A DNA stretch of 64,000 bases, taken from Balaenoptera acutorostrata (Eukaryota; Chordata; Mammalia; Artiodactyla; Balaenopteridae). Position numbers and translations under genes: made by a program. Within the stretch, counting starts at the first letter, position 1. Each line of letters begins with the position of its first letter. The notes under the pieces were generated by a model. That model was not told where the DNA came from and ran no database searches. It saw only the letters and a list, made by a program, of their open reading frames with translations. The stretch is from the NCBI RefSeq assembly GCF_949987535.1, contig NC_080073.1:23928116-23992115 (forward strand), written 5' to 3'. This document shows positions 10,059-21,004 of the stretch, piece by piece.

Positions 10059-10329
10059 CAGTGTTTTTCAAACCTTGGGTTGGAACCCAATCATTAGTGG
10101 GATGTGACATCATTACTAAATCATAACTTAACCGTAACTAGTGAGCCATAAATAAAAACCTTCAAAGAATAAAACAGACGAGTACAGAAGAAAATAGAAT
10201 AGAAAAAACACATCAAAGTATGCGACAGTTGAGTATTGTTTCCTAGCACTTCGGTATGTGTGTCCTGGATCGTGATGTAACTGACATTTCTGACTCTGAG
10301 GCTCAGTCCAGAAACGTTTGAGAAATGTG
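10059..10329. mobile_element. hAT-type (Charlie-like) nonautonomous element in MIR
   Basis: Begins CAGTGTTTTTCAAACCTTGG and ends with the inverted counterpart (...CGTTTGAGAAATGTG). Internal text 'GGTTGGAACCCAATCATTAG' is of the type with a degenerate 'GGGTCGTGACCCATTAG'. The 8-bp target duplication is too decayed to confirm. Confidence 0.6.
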
Positions 10330-10548
10330 GTTCAAAGCATGGGTTCTGGAGCTGGGCTGCCTGAGTTTGAGCCCAGGTCCATCACTAGCTAGCTATGTGA
10401 CCTTCTCCAAGCTTCAGTGTCTTGTGTTAAGTGAGGATTACACTAGTGCTTCCTGGGATTGTTGGGAGGACAAAATGAGAGCATATATGGAAGACTGTAG
10501 CACAGTGACTGACACAGTAAATGTGTGTTACTGCTTTTCTTTTTCCCC
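10330..10548 (+). repeat. MIR, main piece
   Basis: 'CATGGGTTCTGGAGCTGGG', 'CTAGCTATGTGACC', 'ATTGTTGGGAGGAC', 'AGCACAGTGACTGACACAG'. Confidence 0.78.
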
Positions 10549-10549
10549 A

Positions 10550-10935
10550 AAATAATGTCCATGTTAGGACTCCCTTGCTTGAAATCTCCCACGCCTCCAT
10601 ATTATCTACCAGATAAGGCATTAGCATCTAAACCTAGATTTCAGGCCCTCCTCAGTCTGACCCTAAACTACCTCTGCAGCCTTGGTGCCCATCTACAGGG
10701 AAAGATTCACCTTTCCCTGCAGCTACACTGGCTGCCTGCCTGACCTGTAGCATGCCTTGTCCCTTCCTCCCTCTACTAAGGCCCCTCTCTTCCTCCGCCT
10801 AAATTATCCTCCCGTCTGTTCTCTGCCTGGTCAAATTCTACCAGCTCTCAGGAGCAAACTAAGCCCCAGCTCTTCCGCAGAGTCTTAGCACTCTCTTCCA
10901 ACCTCTTAATGAACTTGTCTCAACTACTGTTTTAA
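10550..10935 (+). repeat. L2
   Basis: Sense L2 body: 'CCTCAGTCTGACCC', 'CTCTGCAGCC', 'AATTATCCTCCCGTC', 'CTGCCTGGTCAAATTC'. Diverged. Confidence 0.5.
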
Positions 10936-11017
10936 TTTCAGCAGCCAGCCCAGGCACAGGATTAGAAGGATTAAAGAAGAGAAAGGTGGGGAAGGGGGGG
11001 AACCAATAAGCAATCGT

Positions 11018-11214
11018 TGTCAGGCTTTAGTGGAATCAGAATCCCCTGGAGGGCTTGTAAAATAAGGATTGCCCAGCCCCACCCCCAGAGCTTTTGATTC
11101 ATAGTTCTTGGGGGGGGGGCGGGGTATGGTAGGGGGTGAGAATTTGCATTTTTAACAAGTTCCCCAGTGATGCTGATGCCCCTGGTCGTGGGACCAGACT
11201 TGGAGAACACTGGT
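11018..11214 (+). mobile_element. MER5A-type hAT element
   Basis: Nearly complete MER5A: 'TCAGAATCCCCTGGAGGGC', 'GCCCCACCCCCAGAGC', 'GAATTTGCATTTTTAACAAG', 'GTGATGCTGATGCC', ending 'GGAGAACACTGG'. Contains a G-rich run at 11110-11136. Confidence 0.82.
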
Positions 11215-12470
11215 GGCGTGCTTAAGAATATGGGCTCAGTAAGATGAACCCAGGCTACTGTGGGGACTCCAAACTCAGAGTTGAAATCCGGTCACATCTT
11301 TTTTTTTATAATTAATCTTGCCATAATAGCAGGATGTTCTATAGCATTCTTTTGAGACATCTCCCCTCATGCACAACTGACCAAGGACCCCAGAATCTTA
11401 CTGAGTCTGGAAGGAGTTACTCCTCTTCCACAAGCGAAGAAATTCGCTTACATTTACATCATTTACATCAATACATTGATCACTTTCTGCCATTGCTTCT
11501 CCTGAACACACGGGGGCGCTGTTGAAGACTGGTCCCGCACCTGCGGGTAGATGTTCATTACCGAGTTGTCCTGAGTGGTCCAAGCACCTGCTGAAGCGCA
11601 TTGACGTCTCGTCTGGGGCTTTATTACAGCTTTTTTCCATTTACATGCCCACATATGGCCATTTTTCACCAACGCACACCCACTGTGCCAAGACGACTGA
11701 GCCCAGGGGAGTTCAGTTCATCAACCACACCCTGTGCCAAAAGCAGCCCACCTCTGTGGATTCTGAGCCCTTCGGGTCAGACCTAATCATTCGTTTAAGT
11801 CTCCTGAAGGTTAACTGTTTCAGGCCCAGATCTCTCTAAAAGAGATTGGGAGCAATTTGCACAAAACTGGTCAATTCTCCCCAGGCACTAGCTCTGCATA
11901 ACAAAGGGTGAGGCAGCTTTTGGTAAACCACTCAAAAGAACAAAAAATGAGTTCTTTACTCTCTTTTCCAAGACAATGGAAACCTATTCGCACTTTCATT
12001 TTCACACTAACAGAGCCTTTTCCTGACCAGGTTGATCTGTTTTGGAGACTTGGAGTCTAAGCCACTACCCCGTTTAATTTTTCTTTATCAAGCACTAAGG
12101 CCGCTTGCAGTTTAGGCCGATAACGGGTCAGCGTACTCCAATGGGTCGTAACAACAACTTAGTGGCTGGCAACTCTCCTCTCTTTAACTGAATTAAAATA
12201 AAAAGTAAAAGAGTAGTTTGCATGTTTTAAAGAAAGAATTTATACACGGACTTGTATGTCACTTAGATACAAAAACAAGTCTACACTGGATTAAGACTTT
12301 AAGTGAATTTCTTAAGTGTGGGTCACAAAGGTTTGAGTCATCTGCTCTCTGCTAAAGGTCTGTTTGTTACTAAGACACTCTTGCCTCTTTGCTGGCATTC
12401 TCTGTGTTCTTTAGGCTACACTCTTGGAAGGCTATTTTGGTCTCCTCTTCCCCTTTAAGAATCTGGCCTG
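11215..12470. other. Long single-copy block
   Basis: About 1.25 kb with no recognised repeat or exon. Includes a CTCF-like motif (11503-11521). Frames of up to 105 codons (11522-11839, plus strand) lack any recognisable domain. Confidence 0.45.
11503..11521 (+). promoter_or_regulatory. CTCF-like motif
   Basis: TGAACACACGGGGGCGCTG matches about 16 of 19 positions of the consensus YDRCCASYAGRKGGCRSYV as I recall it, including an intact GGGGGCGCT half. By-eye motif call only. Confidence 0.35.
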
Positions 12471-12474
12471 TAAG

Positions 12475-12650
12475 CTTCTAGAAGATCCTGTGCGTGTCTC
12501 TGAGTACACTTGCCTCGTTGTTCTGCACTGGGACCCCCTTCCCTTTTACCCGTTCACCCTCCCCCCCCCCCATAGATCTTGAGCTCCTTGGTGTCATTAG
12601 CTGCGTTGTATTCGCACACAGTACTTGGTACAGTAAATACCTGCTGAATG
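12475..12650 (+). repeat. L2 3' end
   Basis: 'TTGAGCTCCTTGGTG', 'GTACTTGGTACAGTAAATAC', 'CTGCTGAATG' resembles the L2 3' end; an inner C-tract lies at 12560-12571. Confidence 0.45.
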
Positions 12651-12654
12651 CCCC

Positions 12655-12855
12655 CACCAGCCTTCTTGAGTTGTTGCTTTTGGCACTTTTCACATACCAC
12701 CTTACGTTGTTGTTGATAGAAATTTTCTCCAACCTTGTATTTGGTGACTTGGTGCACATCTTATTGCTCATCTGTTCCCTTAGTAGAATTTAAACCCCTT
12801 GAGGACAGAGAACATCTCTGGTTTTTTTTTATGTTGAGTCCTCAGAGAAAAACTG
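12655..12855 (+). repeat. L2 3' end, second copy
   Basis: 'TTTGGCACTTTTCAC', 'AATTTAAACCCCTTGAGG', 'ACAGAGAACATCTCTGG' follow the L2 3'-end order. Confidence 0.5.
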
Positions 12856-13139
12856 AATGTAAAAGCCATGCGCTAATTCCAGTTGACTGATGGATAGCTG
12901 CGCTGAGCCTCTGCTAATCTGAGAACTAGAGGTTAGGCGTGTCTGACTTTCTCTCTTTAATTATGTCTCTGCTTGTTCCAGAAAGTAAGGGTGATCAACA
13001 GCATACATTAAGTAAAGCGAGATGACCTAAAATAGAAGCCAATGAGAATTTCTAAGAATTTTAATTGCAAGAAGTGTTAATATGTGCATAAAGGTTCGGC
13101 CAGAAGAGTGATTATCAAAATATTTCTTTCTGTGAATGG

Positions 13140-13400
13140 AGAAATTTAGAACTAGCCTAAACTTCACCAATCCTATATTGGTTAACTAAATTATGGGACA
13201 TCTACTAGATCCAAGATGTGCATAAGGTAATGAGTGGGAGTGACAGTTATAAAACACTATATATGGCATGATTTCATTTTGTAAAATATGTGTACTGTGG
13301 GGACAGGAGAGAGGGAATATGCTAGAACATAAGGGTGTTTCTCTCCAGGTATGACTATGAATGATTTTTACTAATTTCATGCTTGTGTTTCATAGAAGAA
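13140..13400 (+). repeat. Ancient L1 3' fragment
   Basis: 'GGTTAACTAAATTATGGGAC' matches the end of L1 ORF2, and the sequence after it follows the 3' part of an old L1. Highly diverged. Confidence 0.45.
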
Positions 13401-13414
13401 CAAGGTGGGAAAGT

Positions 13415-13456
13415 TATTTATATATATAAATATATATATATATATTTTTTTTTTAA
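13415..13456. repeat. (TA)n microsatellite with T tail
   Basis: Repeated TATATA from 13419, ending in poly-T at 13446-13454. Confidence 0.85.
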
Positions 13457-14308
13457 ATAGGTAAACCAAAAGAAAGAAAAATAAAAGTAGGGAGCTAAGA
13501 ATGAGGTTTATTCCAAAAATGAATACCATGAAGATTTAAACAGGCAAGACACAAATTTGCCTCTGAGCTTTCCAGCAATTCAAACAAAAAGGGAAACAAG
13601 ATCAGCTACGTAATTCACGTTGTCCAGGAAAAACTCGAATCTTCCTGATAAGTAGGAATCTATCAGTGTCTCCCTTGGAGCCCCCTGAGGATGTTCTGCT
13701 AAGTAATAAATAACATCCTCAGCAGGTTCTATCATCCAGGTGAGTTTCCTAGAGCAGTCTCTAAATTAGATTACCATGTCCCCTGCCTTTATTCTAAGGA
13801 TGGCCTTAAGCAGGTATTTAATTCCTCACTAAATACCTCCACTAACTAGTGGTGAATTAATTACTTCATATCTAAATGACTGGCGATTATTACTAGCTGC
13901 AGTGAGCAATTAGAGTTACTAACCCATCCTGGCCTCTGGCTGGCATCTCTGAAGTGGTTCCCTCCCCCAAATCGCCAGGAACACCTTTCTTGGGGAGTGG
14001 TCTCCTCAGCCTCGCCCCCAGCAGGGCCAAAAGGCAACCCAGTGACTGACCTACACTCCCACCTTACCTCAGCCAGGTGTGCAAAGACAAAAAGCCAGAA
14101 GGACTTGATTGTTAAAAAGTTATCTCCTATCTAAAGCCCAAAGTACTCAATACAGCCAAACGCGTGATTCTTTTTTTCCACAGCCAGGGGCTCTTGGAAT
14201 GGACACAGAGAGAAATGGAAGGAAAGGCTACAGAAGGGGATTTGGACTCAAAGAAAGTTTCTCAGTCTGGGACCCCCAAGGCCTCCTCCCTGGAGACACT
14301 TAGACTCA
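13457..14308. other. Single-copy block, possible regulatory element
   Basis: 850 bp without recognised repeats. The part at 13760-13915 is AT-rich with several ATTA cores and a 9-bp hairpin (AGGTATTTA 13812-13820, TAAATACCT 13830-13838). Confidence 0.4.
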
Positions 14309-14309
14309 G

Positions 14310-14600
14310 AGCCATTGATTGACTTCTTATGACATCCACCAGTAAATGTGCTTGGCCCTGCATTAGGGGCTGGGATACAAAAGTGAGTGTGGGCAGGTGA
14401 TGGAACTTCCCAACTGGGGAGACAGCTGGACAAGCAGATCATCTCAAATCATAAGTTAAAGAGGCACAAGCAACTAGGGGAACATAAAGAGATCCTTATC
14501 CAACCATAAGCATCAGGAAAGGCCTCCTGGATGAGATGATATCTGAATTGGGACTTGAAGGCTCAATATAGCTTTGCAGAACTGAGCAAAGGGTGAAGGG
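14310..14600 (-). repeat. L2
   Basis: Reversed L2: 'GGGGCTGGGATACAAAAG', 'AAGGCCTCCTGGATGAG', 'GGGACTTGAAGG', 'GGGCATTCCAAGG'. Confidence 0.65.
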
Positions 14601-15615
14601 CATTCCAAGGAAGCAAAGGCTTGCTGTTTTCTGGAAACTCAAATCATCTCCTTATTGTCAAAGCGTAAACCTCAGAGTGGGATGGAGATGAGGCAGGAGA
14701 AGTGAGTTGGGGCCGGTGGTGGAGGGCCATGGGCCATGGATGTAGGGCTAAAGAAAGAGTCTTTGTTCCTTTAGCCCTGAGGTTTTGTACATGAATGCCA
14801 AGACCAGGCAGGTGATGTGAATCAGTCAGTGGCCCAGGGGCAATAGGGAATGGTGGGGACTGTGGCAAATAGGAGTGCACTTGAGTCGCCTAAAGAGTCC
14901 ACGCAATACTCTAGCCAGTTGTTACCATGAGAGAATACAGGACTAGCCTTGCTGGATCTTCCCGTTGTTCAAGAGAGGGCAAGATCCAGACTCCTATACC
15001 ACTCTCCCTATTTGTAAATGTTGGTGACTAATTCAAATTTAAAACAGAGTGAAGATCCAGTACGGGGAAGGGCCCCACTCCTCTGTCAGTGAGGCTGATT
15101 TAACCTGAGGGCTGGATTTGGCCTGTAAATCCACCGTGTTGCCACTTCTGCCTTAGAAAGTGGGGCGCCATGGACAGCTCTGAGGTAGTGGGCAAATGTA
15201 GACTCGCCCTTTTTTTAAACCCTATGTGCGTTTGTGTGCAATTTTGGTTAGAAAAGGGCAAGACAGGAGGCCTGAAACATGTTACCTAAAGCATGTAATT
15301 CTAAGAATGCGTTAGTATGAAATGCCAGTAGGTCAGTGAAAATCACCTCAGTGGTTTTCACTATTAAAATGTAATATCAGACCCATCTGGCAGAACCTAG
15401 CAGACATTTGCAAAGGCAAAGGGTCAATGGAAGGACACAGGACTCTGCTGGTCTGTGATCTCCTGCTGCGTGCTAGACACTGTGCGTAAACATGCGGAGA
15501 ACTACCAGGGCTAAGGTTGTGAGGGGAAGGACTGGATCTTACTCATCTTACAACCTCAGCTTTCACCTACAACAAAATCATACAAGGTCAGTGAGTATTG
15601 TCATGAACTGATTCC
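14601..15615. other. Single-copy noncoding stretch
   Basis: No repeat, gene or RNA recognised over about 1 kb. The left part (to about 14830) could be further L2 body. Confidence 0.4.
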
Positions 15616-15619
15616 TTTA

Positions 15620-15790
15620 TGAATGATCTAGTGGCCAGAGACCCAGCTTCACATCCTGGCTTAGCCACTCATTAACTTGGTGACTCAGGTCAAGACACCT
15701 GGTATTTCAGAACCTTAGTTTCCCGCTCTGTAAATTGGGGATAGTAATACCCACTTTGTCTACCTCGTAGGCTCAAAATCAAAATGCAGA
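15620..15790 (+). repeat. MIR
   Basis: 'CTAGTGGCCAGAGACCCAG', 'CACATCCTGGCTTAGCCAC', 'TTAGTTTCCCGCTCTG', 'GTAAATTGGGGATAGTAA'. Confidence 0.72.
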
Positions 15791-16030
15791 AATGCTGGGA
15801 AGGAAGAGCTTTATATATAAACTCGTAAGTGCCCTATAGGTTGGACTGGGTTGTTTACTGTTACTTTGCCAAACCTGAGTCTCTTTAAGAACAATATTTT
15901 TAGGTGTATGGCAGAGAGAGAAAATGAACAGCATCTGATACCTTTGAGGTGGGCCTTCCGAACCTTGACAGTTTGCCACCACTTTGCAAGAGATTTGGAG
16001 CCCAGTCTCCAGGCTTCAACCCCGTGCCAA

Positions 16031-16140
16031 AGAGCCCTGTAGAGCCTTCGCACATGCCGTTCCCTCTGCCTGGACCACTCTTTCCTTAGCTTTTAGGTCT
16101 CAGTTTATGTCATCTCCTGAATGTTGTTGTGAAGAGTCTT
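16031..16140 (+). repeat. L2 fragment
   Basis: 'CGCACATGCCGTTCCCTCTG', 'CCTGGACCACTCTTTCC' is the standard L2 body text. Confidence 0.6.
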
Positions 16141-16410
16141 GAATTCACAAATCAAAGATCTCAAGAAGTTTCAGAGGGAGCTGTTACTTACCAACTGTGT
16201 CTTATGCATTTCTACCTCTCTCTCTTTCAAACAAAAATGTTCATTCTAAGTAATAACAACTACGTAGAGTAATTGAGCTAAACTCCCTCCTGAGCTCCAA
16301 AAGTATTTTAGGCAGCAGTCACTCAGGATGAATTGATTAATTTTAGTCAAATAACTAATTTAGCAGCAGTTTTTCCCAGTCCTTTCCTTTTTTTTCCTTT
16401 TTCTTTCCGT

Positions 16411-16930
16411 AGTATTTTAGAGCGAATCCCTGTCATTCAGAACATGTCATTCACCCTTTAGCACTTCTGCATGCATCTCTAAAACATAAGGACATTTTTC
16501 CCACAAAACTGCAATACCATCATCACACTTAATAAATTAGCTATAATTATTTAATATTGTTAAACTAGCCAGTTGGTATTCGAATGTCCCCCAATTGTCT
16601 CAAAAGTGTCTTTTACAATTGGTTTCTCCACGTACTGCCCTTGATTGTTACGCCCCTTCCAATTCGCAATCTAGAATAGCCTCCCCTTCCTCTTCTTTTT
16701 TTCATGCCCTTACTGAAAAACAAACAAACAAACAAAAAACTCAGCTGTCCTATTCTCTGAATTTATCTGATTGCATCCAAAGCGTGGAGCTGTTGACTTT
16801 GTTCCTCTCTCTCCCTTGGTTGGCTCTGAGGCTTGGTCAGCATTTTCCTTTTTTGGCCACAATATGTCATAACTGGCTTGTGTGTTTCACTTATCACATC
16901 ATCAGGAGTTGGTACATGTCTGGTTTTCCC
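16411..16930. repeat. Ancient LINE fragment (probably L1)
   Basis: 'AACATAAGGACATTTTTCCC', 'CAATACCATCATCACAC', 'TTGTCTCAAAAGTGTC', 'CAGCTGTCCTATTC' follow, in order, an old LINE 3' region I recall as L1-type. Assignment by recall. Confidence 0.45.
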
Positions 16931-16934
16931 AAGG

Positions 16935-17100
16935 ATTTGTGCTTTAAGTCATTAAATGAATTATCTCATTTAATCCTCACAGCAACTCAGAGAGGTGTGT
17001 TCCAGAATTAGTCCCATTTTTCAAGTGAGAAAACTAAGGCCCAGAGCAGCTACATGCTTTGCCCAAGTTCACACATCCAGTAAGTAGCTCTCTGACTTGG
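16935..17100 (-). repeat. MIR
   Basis: Reversed MIR: 'CATTTAATCCTCACAGCAAC', 'AGTGAGAAAACTAAGGCCC', 'TTGCCCAAGTTCACAC'. Confidence 0.75.
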
Positions 17101-17356
17101 AAGCCTTAGATGTGCCTGAAAAATGGGCAGGATGGTAGTTTTAAGTTGCTCCTCCCTAAGGACCCTGTATCCTAGGCAGTGATCCATCCTGGCCTCTCCT
17201 TTTCTTTATCTTCCACAACCTTGCTTATAACCATTGCCATGCTTAAGAATCCACCTGCTCCCAACCCAAGGGTTTTATACAAAAGCCTGGTAGAGAGAAT
17301 GCTTCCCTTCATTTATCTGCAGTAAGCAGAGAACAGATTTTTTGTATACATCTGTA

Positions 17357-17978
17357 CAGAAACTCAATCTTCATTATTCACGCATTCTGTATTTGTAAAT
17401 TCACCCACTCACTAAACTTTGTTTGTAAACCCAAAACCAATACTTGGCAGCACTCTTGCCATCATTCCCAGACACATGCAGAGCAGTGAAAATTTTGAGT
17501 CGCCATCAGGCACAATCCCAGCTGAGATCAAGGAAGGAGACTCTCTAAACTTCCTGTTTCAGCTCTCAGCCTCGGAACAAGTGTCCTTTTCACAGTCTAT
17601 TTAGCACCACGCTTTTCACATTTTTGTGCTTTTCGTTGGTGGTTTTGCTATTTACAGTGGCCCCCAAGCAGAGTCCTAAAGTGTTATCTGATGTGCTTTA
17701 CAGAGAAAATATGTGTGTTAGATAAGCTTCATTCAGACATGAGTTATCGTGCTGTTGGCTGCAAGTTCAATTTTATGAATCAACAATATATATTAAATAA
17801 GATGTCTTTAAACAGAAATACATAAAACAAGGTTATGCGTTGACCGGTTAACAAAAATATTATGGCCAAAGAGTCACAGGGAGGATTTCCCCTAGGAACG
17901 ATGATTTGCTGTTCACTAATTCAGTGTTTGCTATGACTTTCTAGAACAAAACTACCGCAAATAATGAGAATCGACTGT
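17357..17978. mobile_element. Tigger2-type nonautonomous DNA transposon, near full length
   Basis: The left end CAGAAACTCAATCTTCATTA and the right end (...ATAATGAGAATCGACTG) are imperfect inverted repeats. The interior follows the Tigger2/MER28 order: 'CAGCTCTCAGCCTCGGAAC', 'CAGACATGAGTTATCGTG', 'AACAAGGTTATGCG', 'TTCCCCTAGGAACGATG'. TA precedes it at 17355-17356; the right TA is not intact. About 620 bp, no transposase. Confidence 0.7.
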
Positions 17979-18618
17979 CTATACTATATACTCTCGCCCT
18001 AAGGTTATTTTTTTTTTTCAGTTCTACAAAATCTGGTTAACTTTGTTTTCAAATTAAATATTTGAATCAGATTTGTTTTAATTGCAAAGAGGGGAAAAAT
18101 GCACTGAACACATGATGAGGAGTAGGAGTTTATATATGTAAACTCATATATATATGATTTTGTTTTCTCTGCTCCAATCAATTCAGGATAAACTTTTGCA
18201 CTGAAGCATATCCTGATATCGCTGACTCTTCTGAGGCAAACTGGCTTGGGGGGATAGGTTCAAATCTGCTCCCAATTTAATGTTACTCAGTGCTGAAGTA
18301 TTTATAACTTTGTTTTGCTGAATCATTATAAAGTATCTGAGCAAAAGAAAATTAATCAATTCCTGAAGTTTCTATGCCTCCAGGGCTTTAAGGAGATTAA
18401 CAGAATTTTCTTTTATTTAGTTTTCAGCCTTCCCTGGAGTCTGTAGCTCTTAATGTAACTAATTTCATATTGACTTGGGTTTTCTCTTTAATAATAAAAG
18501 TTGGGTTCCCATTTGAGAATTCTCAATATTCTCTTTCATTTGAACTGCTAAAGGATAGTGTGAAAAATAAGTTTTATTAGAAAACATTGAAGAAGTATCT
18601 CCCTTCCCTAAGATACAC
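17979..18618. other. AT-rich single-copy block
   Basis: 640 bp with no recognised repeat. Includes a short palindromic run TTTATATATGTAAACTCATA (18130-18149). Confidence 0.4.
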
Positions 18619-18630
18619 GGTGTGGGCTTT

Positions 18631-18760
18631 TTTTTTTTTTTTAACATCTTTATTGGAGTATAATTGCTTTACAATGGCGTGTTAGTTTCTGCTTTATAAC
18701 AATGTGAATCAGCTATACATATACCTATATCCCCATATCTCCTCCCTCTTGAGTCTCCCC
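18631..18760 (-). mobile_element. L1, very short 3' end insertion
   Basis: Reversed 3' end (poly-T, then 'ATTGGAGTATAATTGC', 'ATGGCGTGTTAGTTTC'). Flanked by GTGTGGGCTTTT (from 18620) and GTGTGGACTTTT (from 18762), one mismatch. Only about 130 bp of L1 were copied. Confidence 0.85.
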
Positions 18761-18774
18761 AGTGTGGACTTTTT

Positions 18775-19285
18775 AATTAGTGTTTTCATAAGTGAGCGCC
18801 TTTAAAACATAACATTCATTCTACTGTTTACATATTTAGAGCAATCTTTCATGTTGTTTTTGCTATTTAACTTTTTCGTATTAAACATGTTTACAAAAAT
18901 GTAGAATATGACTTTGATGAAAACCATGATCTGAAGAACAGTTCTTAAAACCCAGAGAAGTCACATTTGTAACCATTTAAATGCAAGCAGTGTTTTCTAG
19001 CTGAAAGTTCTGAATCCATCTTCCAGGTAAGACTGATTGAAACTTTAAAAATAGGTAGCGTGAGATTGAAATGACCTTGGGCAGCCTATTGACAGAATTT
19101 ACCAATGGTTTTCAAACATCCAATTTAAAAGTTTGATGTGGTTTTTGTTTGGTGTGTGTGTGTGTCTTTAGGCATAAAATTGACTAGTTTTTTTGGCAGT
19201 GATTTGATACATAATCTTAATTTCTGAAAGTGGCTTTAAAGCAATAAAGGATGATGATTCAAGTTCTCTGAGTTCAGAGATTAGC
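18775..19285. other. Single-copy noncoding stretch
   Basis: No repeat recognised except a short (GT)n at 19152-19165. Confidence 0.4.
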
Positions 19286-19289
19286 GCCT

Positions 19290-19455
19290 CATCTTCTGGC
19301 TGTGTAAATCAGGCAAGTCACGGATCTTCTGTGGCTCTTCCTCTGTAAAACGGAGTCCTGACACCTACTTCACGTTCATCCACGTCCTGCAATTTCTCAG
19401 AGTGCCCAGAACATAGCAAATGCTCAAAACATGTTGGCTGTTGTTCTTAAAACTT
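19290..19455 (+). repeat. MIR
   Basis: 'TCAGGCAAGTCACGG', 'CTTCCTCTGTAAAACGG', 'GCCCAGAACATAGCAAATGC'. Diverged. Confidence 0.55.
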
Positions 19456-20074
19456 GCACCCTCCAATAATCATATTTACAATGGGATGACTGTCCTCACA
19501 TTAGGAATAAAATGGCCAATTATACTTTAACCAACATGTATTTTTAAATGTTCGGAGCATGTAATTGAGGAACGAATATAGGAATTTTCCACTAGAAGTC
19601 CTTGTTTACCAAATATCCCTGGACAAATACAGGTTTGTCTTTTTTTTTCTTTTTTCTTTTAAGGGAGATGAGGCCAGAAGAAAAGAAAGGAATACCTTCA
19701 AAGAGAGGCAGCTTGGTGTAGATTTTCTAAATAAAAAGAGAACTGGCCACCCTGACTCCCGATTGTTTTCCCGTGGCCACCAAAGCTGCAGATTAGATAT
19801 CACTGAGGCTCCCATTTCTGTGACCTGATTCTTCCTGATATGCCCTATGAAGTGCTTTCTTGGATGTGGGAAGAGAGAAAAGCATGTTTTTTTCTTTTTT
19901 TTGAATGAAAGGAAAGCAACAAGGGGAATGATCGCCAAACCCAAAGCCATTACCCTTCCTCCTTTAGACAGAACTCTTTTCAGGCAGCAGTGTGCCCAGC
20001 CTTAAGGGATGCTCCATGATTGGTCTGAGCCAGTTATGACTATCCATTTCTGTCTGCCAGTCATTGGTCGAGGG
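19456..20074. other. Single-copy noncoding stretch
   Basis: No repeat recognised. Contains two T-rich tracts (19637-19659 and 19886-19900). Confidence 0.4.
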
Positions 20075-20297
20075 CAGTGGTTCTCAACCCAGGCAATTTT
20101 AAAGACACACACACAAACCCACAGGACATTGGCAATGTCAGGGGACATTTTGGGTTATTGTAACTGGGAGGATGCAACTGGCATCTAGTGGGTAGAGGTC
20201 AGGGATATTGCTGAACCTCCTGCAATGCCCAGGACAACCCCCCACCACAGAGAACTATCTGTGCCAAAATGTCAACAAGGCTGAGGTTTGAGACATG
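20075..20297 (-). mobile_element. MER20-type hAT element
   Basis: 'CAGTGGTTCTCAACCC', 'GACATTGGCAATGTCAGG', 'CTGGCATCTAGTGGGTAGAG', 'CCAAAATGTCAACAAGG' is MER20 in reverse. The right terminal repeat merges into a microsatellite. Confidence 0.8.
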
Positions 20298-20404
20298 AGA
20301 CATGTCTATACATATACATATACATATACTCTCTATACATATACTCTCTATACTATACATATACATATACCATTGTGTGTTACTGTCTATATGTATAGAC
20401 AGTC
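20298..20404. repeat. (TATACA)n microsatellite with a terminal hairpin
   Basis: ATACAT/ATACTCTCT units at 20308-20372, followed by CTGTCTATATGTATAGACAG (9-bp arms, 2-nt centre). Confidence 0.8.
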
Positions 20405-21004
20405 GATTCTCAACTAGCATTGAGACATGCTAGTCTAGGAGTTGAAATGTGACATGGTTCTGGACAATGAAATGTGACAGGAAGGAGGTAGGGGAACTTC
20501 TAGAAAGTAATTTTCCTCCTTAAAAAGAGGGTATTTTTTGCCCCACTTCCTTCTTCTTCTTTTTTTTTTTTTTAATTGTTTTTGGAATGCTGGTGTCTAA
20601 AGATGTGATGCTTGGAACTGCTGCAACCATCTTGGTACCATGAGGGGAGACATCACCAACATGCACCTGTTTCCAGACTTCTTGTTATATGAGAAAATTG
20701 TCTTTACTTTAAAAACTGCTATTACTTGGTATTTCTGTCACTTGTAGTTCAAAGCATAATTATTAAATCCACTGTGTCATATAATTTTCCCACAAAAGGT
20801 CCACATTCAGTAAACTAGACAACAGCAGAACTTTTCTGAGATTCAGATATCGGTCAATGAGCTGGGCTTAGTCACTACCTACGTGTTTTGTTTCTGGTAC
20901 CAAGTCCCTTATAGCAAGTGAATTTCAATTCATGCCTCTGAAGCATGACAAATGACTCTACATCTTGGGTCTTCAGTGACTCAGGAAGACTGAAATTGTG
21001 AAGA
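20405..21004. other. Unassigned noncoding stretch
   Basis: 20445-20700 has repeat-like text ('AAGATGTGATGCTTGGAACT', 'CAACCATCTTGGTACCATG') that I cannot assign. The rest looks single copy. Confidence 0.35.
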
